A DNA stretch of 64,000 nucleotides from Pollenia angustigena (lineage: Eukaryota > Arthropoda > Insecta > Diptera > Polleniidae), in contig OV884060.1 of the NCBI GenBank assembly GCA_930367215.1, forward strand, positions 182,973,253-183,037,252. The letters are read 5' to 3'. Within the stretch, counting starts at the first letter, position 1, and each line of letters opens with the position of its first letter. Shown one piece after another: positions 32,360 to 44,654 of this stretch. The notes under the pieces were generated by a model. The model had not been told where the DNA came from. It made no database searches and was given only the letters and a program-made list of their open reading frames with translations. A program made the translations under genes and the position numbers.

Positions 32360-32836
32360 AACTTTCGAAATCCACGAATTCCGATGATTTCCAACGATTT
32401 ACCATTCCAATCCAAGCGGCTCCAATTCCCTTTGTGTCTTGCCTTTGCTATTACCACCAGCAAAGCACAAGGCCTATCATTGTCTATTTCTGACTTAAAC
32501 GGCCAGTTGTATGTGGCTTGCTCCCGAGTTGGCTTGCCAAAAAATTTATATGTACATTTTTACACCAAATAAAAAACCAAAAAACATTGTCTATCGGCTG
32601 GCCTTAAGACGAAGTAATAAATAAATATAATTTCCAATTTGCCCTAAATAAATGCGTTTCTGTTTAGATTGAGCCCATATCAACACCATATGTAAGCTAT
32701 TCTCCAAAAAAAAACTTTATGATAGGTATTCCATGGATTTTTATTTAAAGGCCGTAAATTTCGTTGAAAGCTCAATTTAAATCGTGTAGTAATACAACAC
32801 TAATGTTTGCTTAGGGCCAGCAACGCGGTCAGCTAG
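32360..32836 (+). mobile_element. Helitron remnant: Pif1-type helicase end plus 3' terminus
   Basis: An open frame (32384-32569) reads NDLPFQSKRLQFPLCLAFAI, then TTSKAQGLSLS and GQLYVACSRVGLPKNLYV, the final motifs of the Helitron Pif1-like helicase (K-A/S-Q-G-x-S-L and Q-L-Y-V-A-x-S-R). A ~10-residue gap between the two motifs is shorter than usual, and the frame is truncated at its start. The non-coding 3' end reaches CAGCTAG followed by T at 32833-32837, the expected Helitron terminus. Confidence 0.8.
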
Positions 32837-33212
32837 TTACAGATATAGATATAGCAAACTGTAGTGTACTCAATTTGAAACAATATTTTCAAAATTGTGT
32901 TTTACACGGGGCATTTCGAGTCTTTTATGCTAAATTGCAGCACAAAAGCATTATTCGTTACGCTTTAAGCCATACTTACATGATTTCCGAGAGTGTTCTT
33001 AACATGGGGCCGTAGGTAGATTATGGAACAACCTTAACGAAATTGTTGAAATTTAATGGCAATATGTGCATTCCGCCACAAATTAATGTTCGTTTTTGTT
33101 AAGTTTTTAGTAGGTAGTTCCCCATTTGGGTGCTTAACTCTATTCCTTCTGAAGCGTTAAAATCTTAGATCAATTTCTCTAGTATTATGCCAAAAATTAA
33201 AAAAAAAAAATA

Positions 33213-33963
33213 CAATTGAAGCACAGCCGCGAATAACGTTGTAAATCCACTTTTTGCAAAAACTGTTTTTTGCAGATAACCGTTAACATTACTCTCGTAC
33301 ACTGCTTAAACCTCAAATCACCCAAAATTATGCACCTTAAAGCCCTTAAAAATGACATACAAAGAGTCAGCTAGTGGAAGAACGTTGTAAGTTACTGTAG
33401 CTTTGTACAGACGATGGTCAGATCTTACAATCTTGTAAGCAGGCGTTGCCAACAGCAATATTTTTCTGACAATGGTACATTGCATGCATTAATTTTGCAC
33501 TTCTGCAAATACAAATGAGCTTACAATGTTCACACAGTAGTAAGCCATTTTAGCCAATTTTAATGCAATTTAAGCAACGCTGCTTACCAATATTGTAAGA
33601 TCTGACCATCGTCTGTACGAAGCTTTACAAATGATACAAAGTAAATGGTTTTGAAACGTGGAATAACGTTTTAAAAGCCACCAGTCACGATGCTTTGCGT
33701 AGTGGAAGAACTTTTTATATGACATCGTGCTTGTGGATATGAAACGCTTTTCCACTAAAAAAAAGTTATAAACTGTAAATTTGCATGTAATTTAAATTTT
33801 AAATTTGTTGATATTTTGCATAAAAATTTTTATTATCATTATTTTTTTAATATTCTAAAAAAAATAAAAAATTAATAATCTTGCCTGTTAAAAACGTTTT
33901 TTTGCTCGCCTGAAAATGATTATTTTGTAACTTAAAACGTTATTCGCGGCTGTGCTTCAATTG
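33213..33963. mobile_element. TIR element, TA target, with an inner inverted repeat
   Basis: 28-bp TIRs start CAATTGAAGCACAGCCGCG and are flanked by TA (33211-33212, 33964-33965). Inside, 33393-33450 and 33575-33640 form a second inverted repeat around AGACGATGGTCAGATCTTAC. No transposase. Probably a palindromic MITE inserted in a mariner-type MITE. Confidence 0.85.
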
Positions 33964-33965
33964 TA

Positions 33966-34800
33966 TCCCCCATTGTAGGAGAGTACATTCAAAAATAAAA
34001 CAGTTTTTGTCTCTACTAAAAATTTAAAAATTTGGAGTTACCCCCTTTAGAGGAACCAGTGCGATATATACATGTATATATATAAGGGTGGGTCGATTTA
34101 GCAATCGATATTGTATCATCGATTTTTCGATAGCTTTTGGCATTATGAATCAATGATATCTCCATCGGTTTAAGCGTACAATTTTACCTTGGATAGGATA
34201 TATTTAAAAAAATTGATATCGGCGAATTTTTTAACCTACCTACTTAAAAACTTTAAAAATTAGCACGTAAAAAATATCGTTTTTTTTGGAAAAACTGCTA
34301 TCGCCATTGTTTTTAGCGTACAATTTCACATTGGAAAGGTTATATTAAAAAAAAGCCCATTTTACTTTATTTTCTTTGATGTAGTTTTGCTTTGTTTAAA
34401 AATCATTTCATATGATTTCATTACGACGATGTACACTGAAAAAATTATCTTCGCAATACCAATGAATTTTGACATGAAAAATTGCATTAAAAAGGAACCT
34501 ATGCAGCGCTTCGTTGGATCAATGAAACCTGTTTCATAAAATGTATTTAATGCAATATTACATTAGATCTATGAATATTGTTCATTGGATGAATACTTTC
34601 TTTTTTTTTTTCTTTTTTTAATTAATTTTTTATTATTGAATCTTTCTTATCGAAATTTACAATATGTATTCAAATCTTAATTCTATTTGTTGTTTATTAG
34701 TTGTTACCAGTGTAACCACTAACTGCTGTATTCAAATTTGAAAAATGTCTTCTAGTTAGGCTCAAAGTATCAGTTCTTTTTAGCCTCTGGTGACCTTCGA
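33966..34800. other. Intergenic, nothing clear
   Basis: AT-rich; TACACTGAAAAAATTATC at 34433 resembles a decayed CACAG-type MITE end, but no partner is found. Confidence 0.4.
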
Positions 34801-34801
34801 A

Positions 34802-35411
34802 CTAAAGCAGACCCCGAGTGAGGTAGTTAGGGTGGGCCATTAGTTTATCGATGTAACTTATTGAATATTTTTTAATTTCCTCCTGGATAGTGGGGACGTT
34901 GAGATCTCTGTGGATAATATCATTACGTATATACCATGGGGCGCAGACAATTTGTCGTAATATTCTAGACTGTCTTCTTTGAAGCTTTTGGATGTTAGAT
35001 GCACATGCAGTACCCCATAATTGGATGCCATATGTCCATATTGGTTTTATGATGGACTTGTATAAAAGAATTTTGTTGTCTAAAGACAAGTTTGAGTTTC
35101 CACCGAGAAGCCAATGTAGTTGAGCTGCTTTAAGTTTCATAGCCGTTATTTTCGCTTCAATATGACGAGACCAGGTCAAGCGTCTATCTATATGAATTCC
35201 CAAGTATTTAACATGGTTTTCTATCGGAACAGTGATGTTATTTATTTTCTGAGCGTGAAAGTTAAGTGAGCACATTTAGCCGGGTTAACCTTTATGCTAC
35301 TTTTTTCTAGCCAAGCCTCTAGTTCATTGATGTGGGACTGCAGATTTTGCGATGCGACTTTTGGATCATGATTAACGCTAATAAATGCTGTGTCGTCTGC
35401 AAATGTACACG
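34802..35411 (-). pseudogene. Jockey-type non-LTR retrotransposon RT fragment
   Basis: On the minus strand FADD at 35392-35403 is the RT catalytic motif, followed by NLQSHINELEAWLEKSSIKV and NPAKCAHLTF; after a frameshift near 35270 it continues VKYLGIHIDRRLTWSRHI, KSIIKPIWTYGIQLWGTA and QRRQSRILRQIV to a stop near 34802. These are the thumb and post-RT motifs of Jockey-clade elements. The N-terminal two-thirds is missing; the break at 35411 abuts a CAGAGAAAAAAT sequence, possibly a MITE end. Confidence 0.85.
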
Positions 35412-35814
35412 CAGAGAAAAAATATGGTTGGGCATGGTTACGGCAACAACACTATGTTTAATGTAACAATATATTGTTATCGTACACAAATAATTGTTAT
35501 TTTTATTTAATATCAACAATATTATAGTTACTTTAAACATATCAATGTTTATCGCAAGTATGAATTTGAGTATTGTTGACCGAAAAATAATTATTTTTCT
35601 AACAACTTAATTATGATAACTTTCTAAACATATTATATTTCTCACAACCATATCATGATATTTAATAGCCATAACATGATAACTTTCTATACATTTATCA
35701 TATTATGTTAAAGATGCAATTAAAATATATAGCCTTTAGTTCCATCAAGACTTGAAACTATCATCGGATAATTACATTAAGAATACGTGGGTAGATTGAG
35801 CTTTTACTTGTTTT
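35412..35814. other. AT-rich repeat, possible MITE
   Basis: Begins CAGAGAAAAAATATGG and is rich in AACAATAT / ATATTGTT inverted motifs. No second end is found. Confidence 0.35.
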
Positions 35815-36416
35815 GCCATATTTTACGTCCTTAATCTTGGAATTTCCAAAAAAATATATATTAAAGTTCCTTTAGTTGTTCAAGTGTCTGCATGCCAAAT
35901 TTTAGGAAAATCGGTTGATTAGTTAATAAGATATAGGGAGGGGGAGCTTTTGCTCCTCTTGCTCTATTTACGCCCTAAATAATAAAAATTATAGGCTATA
36001 GTTCCTTCCAGATGTAGCACTAATTGCCTGCCAAATTTCAAGAAAATCGGTTGACTAGTTAATAAGATATAGGAAGGGGGAGCTTTGACATGTTTTGCCC
36101 TATTTTACGCCCTCTATACTTAATGATCTATTCCGAATGTCATTGTACACATAAGACATTACGATACATGGTTTGTAACTTTTCAAGTGATAATATGGAA
36201 AATGGAGGGCATTTTCTTGATATTTGTATGGGAACATATAGGAAAATCTAAATGCCATATCTCCGGAACCACTAGGACGATTATGTGCAAACTTCACATA
36301 AACCATCTACAGACTATATCCAACGTACCCTGAATTTTGAAATCGGTCGACCCGTTTCTGCAGTTAGTAGTGACATCAAAGTTTACACTTCTTTTTTATA
36401 TATACATATATGTAGA
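35815..36416 (-). mobile_element. Helitron copy, 3'-truncated
   Basis: The minus strand begins TCTACATATATG after a host A at 36417, then AGAAGTGTAAACTTTGATG and the same interior blocks as 3938-5025, including the GGGCGTAAAA and GGTTTTCTT-type repeats. The 3' hairpin and CTAG are not present. Confidence 0.7.
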
Positions 36417-36859
36417 TGTAAAGATACATTTTCGAGAATGTACCCTTTTTGGGATCCATGGCCAATCATGGACCCGGAAAAACAAAGTTCTTTGTGCCAA
36501 ATTTTATTTAAATATCAACATCTAAATAAACTTTGTTCGTCTTTGGAAAGAGGTTCTTTATGGAACATATGGTCAGTTTTAATACTACCAGTTACTGTTG
36601 TTAAAATTTTTATTAATAACAATAAATAAAGCTATATATCATCGGAAGTGGTATTTGTATAGGTGCTATCGTAAAATATGGTCCAATTTAAAAATTTGTA
36701 GGGCGATTAATGAGATATTTAATGGGTACAAAGACTATTTAGAAAATAAGGCCATGTAAAATTATTAAGTGATTCGCAACATTTTTCTATAGGATCCGCC
36801 CTTATCACAATTGAACCGTATGTTCCAAATTTCATCAAATTATCTTTAAAATTGCAGTA
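36417..36859. other. Intergenic, nothing recognised
   Basis: Short frames at 36285-36629 overlap the Helitron and have no motif. Confidence 0.4.
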
Positions 36860-37035
36860 TGTACTTGTCGAACAAGGTTACATGGACAGACAACCAGCCG
36901 CACGGCCGGACGGATATCGTTGGATCGACTCAGCAAGTGATCCTGAGTCGATCGGCATAGTAAAAGGTGGGGTAGAACTATTATTTTTATGCGTTACACA
37001 AATCAGCACAAACGCATAACAATCTCTACACTATT
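36860..37035 (-). mobile_element. DINE-1/mini-me-like fragment
   Basis: Inverse of the 44700-44830 block: ACATGGACAGACAACCAG, GGACGGATATCGTTGGATCG, palindromic ACTCAG...CTGAGT, then TACACAAATCAGCACAAACG. Confidence 0.65.
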
Positions 37036-37619
37036 GTATAGAGCAAAAAAAAAAATTTTCGCGAGATTTATTTTATTCAAAAAAGTGTTCTACAGGCGAG
37101 TCCAGGCAGGTACAAAAGTATATATGGGCTTAAAGAGGCAGGCGCGGATTCAGGGGGGGGGGGGGGGGAATTTCCTCATGTTTTGTTAATTTCGATAATA
37201 CAAGAATTCCCAAAAATAATATATTTTTTATGTAAACAAATTTTGGAAATCCCAGCAAGGTTTTTTTATGGAATCTCTAACGAAATTCTCAATAAGTATT
37301 TTTTTATTGAATCTCTAACGATTTTCAATAAGTATCCATATCTTATTCCTAATAGCTATTTATTAGATATTCCCAAAGAAACATCTTATTCAAATACTTA
37401 TTATTCTACATTCAATCCCAGCAGGTGCCATCTATATCCAAAGTCTAAACGTTTGACTTGATAATGCGTGCGGTTGAATAATTGAAAAGCCTTAGTATTT
37501 GCAATATTTATGTATATATTTATGTGTTATATGAATCAAAATTCTATTCGATAATTTTTGGCGAAAGCACGGATTTGTCGGGGAAAAGCCAGATTTCCTT
37601 ATCTTTAACATATATTTAA

Positions 37620-37896
37620 ACATACAACAAAAAGTTTTTAGGAAAGAATTTATTGGCTTTGTTGTAAACGCATTTGAAGAGGCTTCAAAACATATTGATG
37701 TCGTTGATGTGTCAATTGATGCGAAGGCACTATCATCAATAGTTCTTAAAGCTTTGACAAATTTTGGTCTTGACCTTAAAAATTGTGTAGGAGATAAAAC
37801 AGATGCGTGTCCTCTGATGTCAGCAGAAAATGGAGCTGTTCAAAATTTCTGGAAAAGCGACAAATGCGAAACAAACGCCTTGCTATTCCCATAAAT
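37620..37896 (+). pseudogene. hAT transposase, part 1
   Basis: The frame reads RKEFIGFVVNAFEEASKHID, SSIVLKALTNFGLDLKNCVG and ends at ...FP-stop. The pattern (A-L-S-S-x-x-L-x-A-L-x-x-x-G-L-D-L-x-x-C-x-G) is the DUF4371/ZMYM1-like hAT core. It is incomplete at its N-terminus and followed by a MITE and a nested hAT element. Confidence 0.75.
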
Positions 37897-37953
37897 CGAA
37901 CAACTCAATTTCTAAAAGCAAAAGTGCCATTAATACAAAAAGTTGTATCATAT

Positions 37954-38211
37954 CGAGCCCTAACAGCGAAAATAGTGTAAGCGACATGATTTTCAATTTT
38001 CGTTTTTTTTGATAAATTACTTTATTGGCAACACTTGCATCATCTCCTAAAATATCAAGGTCATATAATGTACCGTTACGATTTTATAGCCAAAACAATT
38101 TTAGTGTAAGCGACAAATTTCATACAAAATTTAATATGTAATAAAACAAAAAAGCTCTCTCCTGTAAAATTTGATTTTTGGCGCTTACATTATTTTCGCT
38201 GTTAGGGCTCG
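37954..38211. mobile_element. MITE, CGAGCCCTAACAGCG ends
   Basis: TIRs of about 30 bp (CGAGCCCTAACAGCGAAAAT / partner ending 38211) with ATAT on both sides (37950-37953, 38212-38215). It breaks the hAT transposase just after part 1. Confidence 0.85.
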
Positions 38212-39505
38212 ATATGTTAAAGAAACGACAAAATTTTTTAAATATAATCATCCCAGGGATGATAAATGAGAAAAACAATAACGTACCAACGAACTTTTAA
38301 AATCGTACTTTTTCGGCCCCAATAGTACTAAATCATTTTTTTATAAATTTTTATTTTTAAAAACAAAAATTTAATACAACAAAAACAAAAGGTACTTAAA
38401 ATTCATTTGTACATGTAAAAAATAGATAGCAAAAATACATGATCATTAATTATACATACATAATAATTGGCTGGGTACAATTTTTTCGCGTCAAAAGCAC
38501 ATCGCGATTCTTGTGCTATAAGTCATTCAAAGAAACCATAGGTTAAACCTGAATTTCGAGCCAAGGATTTTTCAAAATATTCAAGAATAGAGGCAAACAA
38601 ATTGTATTTTGTATTGTATCATGGGTCGAGAAACCCATTTATTTTTATTTTTGATTGCGACAGAGATCGTTTTCGTACACTTTTTAGAATTAATCGTCTT
38701 TTTTGTGGAATATTGACGAATATTTTTAAAAATGCCATATCGAATTTTAAACAAAAATAAAATTTTTTAGCGTTCTTAAAATATGTACATACGAGCATCT
38801 TAGGATTGCATTTCCAAATTTGTTGTGCTTATAATTTTCAATATGTACTGCAGAAACAGGAAAGGAGTAGAAAGTCCGATTATAATAATATTTAATTTAG
38901 CGCGTGCAAAATCTCCTTCAAAATAATTCGGAGTAAATTAATAATGGAGAGAGCTCCCACTGTTCCGAAATTCTGTTGATTACTTCTTGACGTTACAACC
39001 AGGGTTGCCGTTTGAAAAATTTTTATCCGACCAAAATTGTCTGCAAATCTTTTGAAACCGACCAAATTTTTTAAATATTTAAAAACAATTATATCGTCAT
39101 AAAATTGCAAAAGGGCCCATCATAATTTTTAAAAAAATTTCAGTAGCGATACGGCTGAGATTACAAAAACAGTTTTTCAGGATGGTGTCAATCATGCGTA
39201 ATGTGTTAACGATATTAACCAGAAAACCCCGTTGTTATAATCACAATAGCTGCCTTTTTATTATGTTATCTCTCTTTTTCTTAAAATGAACATAGGCTCT
39301 TTTTCATTTTATATGACGATATGTATGTATATGTATTTTTTAAAAAAAGTATAATTTTTATTGGATAAAGCTATAAATCTACATATTATTTTTTTTTTGT
39401 AATTTGCAATTATAGTAAAAACAAAAAAGTAAGCCTACGTTCACACCTATTAAATATTTAACGTCCTACACGTAACCCCTAGTTTTTTTAAAAGTTTATT
39501 TTCTG

Positions 39506-40327
39506 CACACAGAAAAAAATACCAATGTAAAATTAACATGGAAAAATGTTGATTGAGAATCATAGTAAATTTCAGCAAAAGTATGCCCTTACTTTAATTT
39601 ATCATTATTTCATATTAATTTTAAATTAAAAATATTTAAATAACCTTAAATTACGTTTATTTAATATTATTCACTGTTAAAAAAATAAAAAAAAAATATT
39701 AAAATATAAATAAATATGGATTCAATATTGAATCCATAAAAACCTGTTTTATATTAAAATCAAAAGTTTATCTTGTTAAATTAACATGCATACTTACTTA
39801 AGTATGTACATTTTTTATTTTCATTTTTAATATTCTTTTAATTAAAATTATTTAGTTAAATAGTACATCAAGTTTTCAAAGTAGAATGATGACGAAAACC
39901 ATATCGGGCGATTCTGATGATGCTTCTGTTAACAAAGGAGAATACAAAATAAGTGAAACATGTGTTACAGGGGTGTTTTGAATTATTCTTAAATAAATGC
40001 ATATGTTGTCTCTGAAGCTTCTTCACACTGTTAAAACACACTCAAACCAATTTGATTCTACATGAAATTCACGTTGTTTCAACTTGAAATAACTTTCATT
40101 CAACGTGATTCGGATTGTTATTTCAATATAAATGACATTTTGCTCTAACTTTACTGCAATGTTAAATTAACATGAATTATAGTTATTTCAAAAGAAAAAA
40201 ATGTTGTTCGCAAGTTATTGTAAAATCGGGTTAAATTAACATGAAAAACGTATGAAGCAAAATCACCACCGAAAAATTTTAAATCAACCTTGTTTTCTAC
40301 GTTTTTAACTTGATTTTTTTCTGTGTG
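39506..40327. mobile_element. CACACAG-ended MITE, layer 4
   Basis: TIRs CACACAGAAAAAAAT / ATTTTTTTCTGTGTG enclose 822 bp with repeated AAATTAACATGAA motifs. The target duplication is not certain (TG on both sides). Confidence 0.65.
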
Positions 40328-41010
40328 TGGTAACGATTAACTTTAATAAAATGTATATATACAAATTCATTTAGTAACGCTTATAAACTAGAATAATTCA
40401 TTGATCGTATGCAATAACACATAAAGAACACTAATAAAATATGAATCAAAATTTATTAACTTAGGTTTGTACAATTTAAAAAAAAAAGTATTAGACTTTA
40501 TAAGACATAGGCTGAGCTCCAATACATCCTGATACCTTGCAGACAACGTAAAAAATGTATCAAAGAGTTTTACAATGCTTAGTTGGCTTATTGTATACGC
40601 GTTGATAACTTGCTCAGTTTTGGAACTTATCCATACTTTCTGCAAGTTCTGCGGCTCTTATACCATTGCCTTTATAAAACTATGTTTCAAAATACAGTAT
40701 CAAAGCTTCCCACTGTTCTACGATTCTTACAACATCTTCATTTAAGAAGTCCTTCTTGTATAAGAAACACCTAATACAGAACAGAATTTCTGAAATTCTT
40801 TTAGGACTATGTGAAAAAACTTTAAATATTACCACAAAGAACCTTAATATTTTTTGCATTGCTAAGTAAGATTAACTGCCTGTTCATCTATTTCTGAACG
40901 AAGACTTCGTTCGCTTACATTTAAAATGAAAACAAATTATACAATATTGTCTTTGTTTTACATGTAATTTAATCGAACGAAGTCTACGTTCGACATCGAT
41001 GGTTAGGCTA
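40328..41010. other. Interior of the layer-3 hAT; MITE fragment
   Basis: 40870-41010 (ATTAACTGCCTGTTC, GAACGAAGACTTCGTTCGC) is related to the intron palindrome at 14896-15174. Other frames here are AT-rich shadows. Confidence 0.45.
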
Positions 41011-41912
41011 TAAGCTTACCAACAGTTCCAGTCATGGCGTAAGCGCCGTTTGTTGCCAATCCGATCAAATTTTGTATAGGAATATTGTTTGTTGATAAAA
41101 AAAATTTTATAAAAAGAAAAATTTAAACGGCATCTGACTTGGTAAGCTCGAATAAGATGACAAAACTATCCTTTATAAAACTAACACCGTCAAAGTAACT
41201 TGCTCCTAACGTAATATCAATGCCATATCCAACAACAATAAAAAAAAAAAAAATGTTTGTGTTTGGTAAAAAAGCTATGAGATTTGTAATTGTCTGCTAT
41301 CCGTCCAATTTTCTAAAACCGACCAAAATTAGGTTTGGCCTACCATCCGACCGAATTTGGTCGGAAAAGACCATGTTTGGCAACCCTGGTTACAACCATC
41401 TTGTTGACGAATATTTGAAAATATTATTTATTCGTTGCAAAATAATCTTGAATTGAAAAGAAGTCGTCGTTTCTACTATGTAGAAATTTGCAGAAGTGTT
41501 TTCCTATATATTTCAAAAACTTGTAAATATCATCAGAAAAAAACGCTTATATGCCGCCGCTGATACTAAATTTAGAATGTGACATAAGCAATCGTTCAAT
41601 GAAGAAGTGCAAAAATCTATTCACAATTGCGAAGTTCAGTGTTTGGCTGCTTTGTTTAATCCAAAAACAAAAAATAGAGTTTCCCTTAGATTTCATAAAA
41701 AAGCTACGACATTTTGCATTTTCGGAAACACTTAACTCCGTTTATTATAATTGGCCAGTAAATACGAGTTGCCATTTTATATCAATTAGAAATAGGTTTG
41801 AAAAATTTGGAAATAGTACCAAATGAGTCACGGGGGTACCATCGTACTTTAAAGTTTTGAATTGTACCAAAAAAAGTTCAATTGTACCAACTTTATCAAC
41901 CCTGAATCATCC

Positions 41913-42405
41913 CATGCGAAAAACAGTTTTAGCAAAGTATTTGTGAGCCAAACTCTCTTCATTATGCGACTTTGCTAAATGTGTACATCGTATAGTAGAA
42001 GCTTTGGAAAAAATATCTGAGTGGAAAGGTAGTATCTCTACCTTTATATTTAGGAACTCACTTAGAACTTTCTACCGAGTTGTAGGTTTCATTCTCTTAT
42101 TGAATTTATTTTAGAAGATCTCAAAACTCCTTTCCAATTGATATCCTTAATGTATTGAACATACCAAAACTTCTACTCAAAGTGTAATCAAGTCATATAC
42201 AGATACAAAACTTTTAAAACCGCAACTCGAGATAAACACCTACTAACATCTTAACTTGAGCCTGAACTGAATGAAGCATTGGCAACAAACATGGAAAATA
42301 TCTGAAAATCTATCAGATAACGTTGTGGATGCTTTAATAAACTGTGATGAAGATATCTACCCAAATCTAAGAAAAATATTTCAAATTTTCGTTTCAATGC
42401 TCGTC
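41913..42405 (+). pseudogene. hAT transposase, part 2
   Basis: It resumes right after the layer-2 duplication. Recognisable pieces in shifting frames: EALEKISEWKGS, RNSLRTFYRVVGFILLLNLF and, at the end, DIYPNLRKIFQIFVSMLVSN, the beginning of the hAT dimerisation region. Multiple stops and frameshifts. Confidence 0.65.
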
Positions 42406-43490
42406 AGTAATGCTACTTGGTGACCAAAAATGGCTAAATTTACGGAAAAAATGGCTAAAAATGGGCTAAAAAATGGCTTAAAGCTTTTTTTTAGATAAAA
42501 ACACATTAAAATTCAATAACAAAACAGAAATAATTCATTTAAAGTAGTTAACGGTGAAATTGTAAGTTAAGATCAATTTGTTAAATAAGAATAAACGTAA
42601 ATTAATATTTTGATAGATATTTAAAAAATTAAATCATCGATAAATTCGATGTCGTTATTGTTCATATCATAGGAATCACTCGGGCCTATTAGTTTTTAAT
42701 AATTTGAATCAAATCATGATAACGACAACATTAACCCAACAATAAAACAAGTAAGAAAGTATAGTCGGTCAACACCACATTAGAACCTACATATGTACTA
42801 AATTTTATCAAATAATCTCCAAAACAGCCAGCCAGCCAGCAGAACAAATATCGTTAATTCGACGAAAGTGATTCTGAGTCAATCGGTATACGTAAAGGTG
42901 GGCTTGGGACCATTATTTTAAGGTGTTACAAACATCATCACAAACGCATCGTACCCTCTCCACTATTGTGGTGCTGGTATAAATATTTTATTGATAAAAT
43001 CGAATTAACGGTTGCTTAATGTATCCTTTTTCTCAAATTACTTTAAATGATGTTTACTTGGGTAAATACCCTCTCCACTTCAGCATTAGACCATGCAACC
43101 GAGACCAACTATATAGTCCATTCTGAAATTTTTAACGCCTGCATCTCTTTATTGAAATACTTGCAACCAGAAAGAAACACCGATGTTTGTGTTGATCCAT
43201 TTTATAAATTTAATATTGGACTACTATTGCTTTATTTTGAAAGATGTTTCATTATCATAGTTTATAGCGATTTCCAACATTTGTAAAAGTTGTGATTTAA
43301 ATGAAATGAGTTTGAATTGTTAAAAATTTTTTATTTTACTTTAATACATTTTTATAAGAAATTGAAAATTATTATTTTAAAAGAAAAACGGCAAAAAAAA
43401 TTTATGGCTAAATAAGTTAAAAAATGGCTAATGGCTAAACTCATTTTTTAATGGGTAAACAGTATGAAAAATGGCTTAATTGGCAACACT
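42405..43490. mobile_element. Insertion inside the hAT dimerisation region
   Basis: Transposase sequence breaks at 42405-42420 and resumes at 43490. The insert has repeated AAATGGCTAAA motifs at both ends and a right end TTGGCAACACTG like a hAT terminus (CAGTGTTGCCAA); the left end is CAGTAATGCTACTTGG. No matching 8-bp duplication is found, so boundaries are approximate. A 79-codon frame (43047) is unrecognised. Confidence 0.55.
42745..42990 (-). mobile_element. DINE-1/mini-me-like element
   Basis: Both ends are present in inverse order: tail ACAAGTAAGAAAGTATAGTCGG at 42748, core ACTTTC/GATTCTGAGTCAATCGG, and ACATCATCACAAACGCATCG with TACCCTCTCCACTATTG at the other end. Confidence 0.7.
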
Positions 43491-43545
43491 GTTTCCTACC
43501 CTTCGTCGAATAAAAACATGGCTCAGATCAACAATGACTAACTGA
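43490..43545 (+). pseudogene. hAT transposase, part 3
   Basis: Reads FPTLRRIKTWLRSTMTN-stop, the segment that follows E-R-S-F-S in ZMYM1-like hAT transposases. It shows that the element between 42405 and 43490 is an insertion. Confidence 0.7.
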
Positions 43546-43607
43546 ACATAGACTGTACTATCTAAATTTGCCTCACAAGTAAATCATAAATTGCTTATTT
43601 AAAAAGA

Positions 43608-44360
43608 CTAGTGTTCGCCTAATGGTCAAAATTCGACCATAAATTGTTATGCAAATATGAAGAAAACATAATTCATCTAAGTGTATATGAATTTATTTGT
43701 TTCGAGCATTTATTTTTCAAAGTGGATCGATTTGGCGAGGGACCAACCTCCGGTTCATATTTTATCTTCTACGTGAGTTAATTTAATTTTGTAAGTTCAG
43801 TATAAAAAATACCAATTGAAAAACAAAAAAGTATAAAAAAGTCTCCTTTATATATTGTCATCCACTCACGTTTAATTTAATTGCACGTTTAATTTTCAGC
43901 CCAATTATGAATACAAATTCCCCGGGAGTTTTTTCCTTTTTCCCATTTTTTCATCAGAATTTACATAGGAAAAATGGGAGAAACTCCCGGGGAATTTTTA
44001 TTCATAATTGGGCTGTTTATGTTTCTATGTCTAATATTACCGAAAATTAATTAAAGTACCAGCTGCTGAACGAAAAAGTACCAAAAAGCCCCCCTTACAT
44101 GTTCTTGTTTACCCAGTTTAATGTATAATTTTATCTTTATAGGTCGACTATTAACGAAAATTCAAAAAGTTCCAGATAAAAAACAAAAAGTACCATCATT
44201 TTTTATCTTATAGGTTATCATTCACTCAGGACCCTACACCTATAATATTATGTTTTTAAGTTCAATATTATAGAAAATTTAAAAAAGATCACATGAAGCA
44301 GAGAAAAGTAAAAAAAACAGAAATTTAGTTTCCCGTATTGCCCTTTTTTCTCCCCATAGA
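43608..44360 (-). mobile_element. Helitron copy with 117-bp-type repeats
   Basis: Minus-strand 3' end: inverted GGTC...GACC, about 10 bases, CTAG at 43608-43611 and a host T. The interior has three or four degenerate units (GTACCAGCTGCTGAACGAAA, AAGTACCAAAAAG, TCATTCACTCAGGACC) of the same minisatellite as 51262-52000. The 5' end is not found. Confidence 0.65.
43897..44015. mobile_element. Palindromic MITE with known empty site
   Basis: TIRs CAGCCCAATTATGAATA / TATTCATAATTGGGCTG-type arms of about 48 bp with CCCCGGGAG. It interrupts a minisatellite unit; other units show the uninterrupted GTTTAATTTTATGTTTC, which implies a 3-bp TTT duplication. Confidence 0.85.
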
Positions 44361-44654
44361 GGCTCGGTTAACAAACAAAGGAAGAAAGCGTTCTGAACTG
44401 GTTTGCCTGGTCCGATTTATACATCAGATTTATGTAGTCGAAATATTCGAAAACCGGTTTCTGAAAAATGTCGAATAATCGATCACCCTAATTTTTTATT
44501 ATTTGATAATTGAAAAAATTTTTATTCATGTATTTTGCATTTGTGTTAGTAGCAATTTTGAACGCTTATAACTCTGAAATTATTGAACAGATTTTAATAA
44601 AATATGCACTGTGCACTTCTTGAGTAAATACCTCTCAAATGGTGTATATTTATA

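Larger units (their letters stand above)
39000..41388. mobile_element. Nested hAT element, layer 3
   Basis: TIRs CAGGGTTGCC / GGCAACCCTG with perfect 8-bp duplication GTTACAAC (38992-38999, 41389-41396). Subterminal CCGACCAAAATT-type repeats occur near both ends (39030-39070, 41320-41370), as expected for transposase-binding sites. No transposase is recognisable. Confidence 0.88.
38254..41904. mobile_element. Nested hAT element, layer 2
   Basis: TIRs CAGGGATGATAAA / TTTATCAACCCTG with perfect 8-bp duplication AATCATCC (38246-38253, 41905-41912). It lies within the transposase of the 12.6 kb element and contains the layer-3 hAT. A 91-codon frame at 41551-41823 (MPPLILNLECDISNRSMKKC...) may be a transposase remnant but is not recognised. 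Confidence 0.88.
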
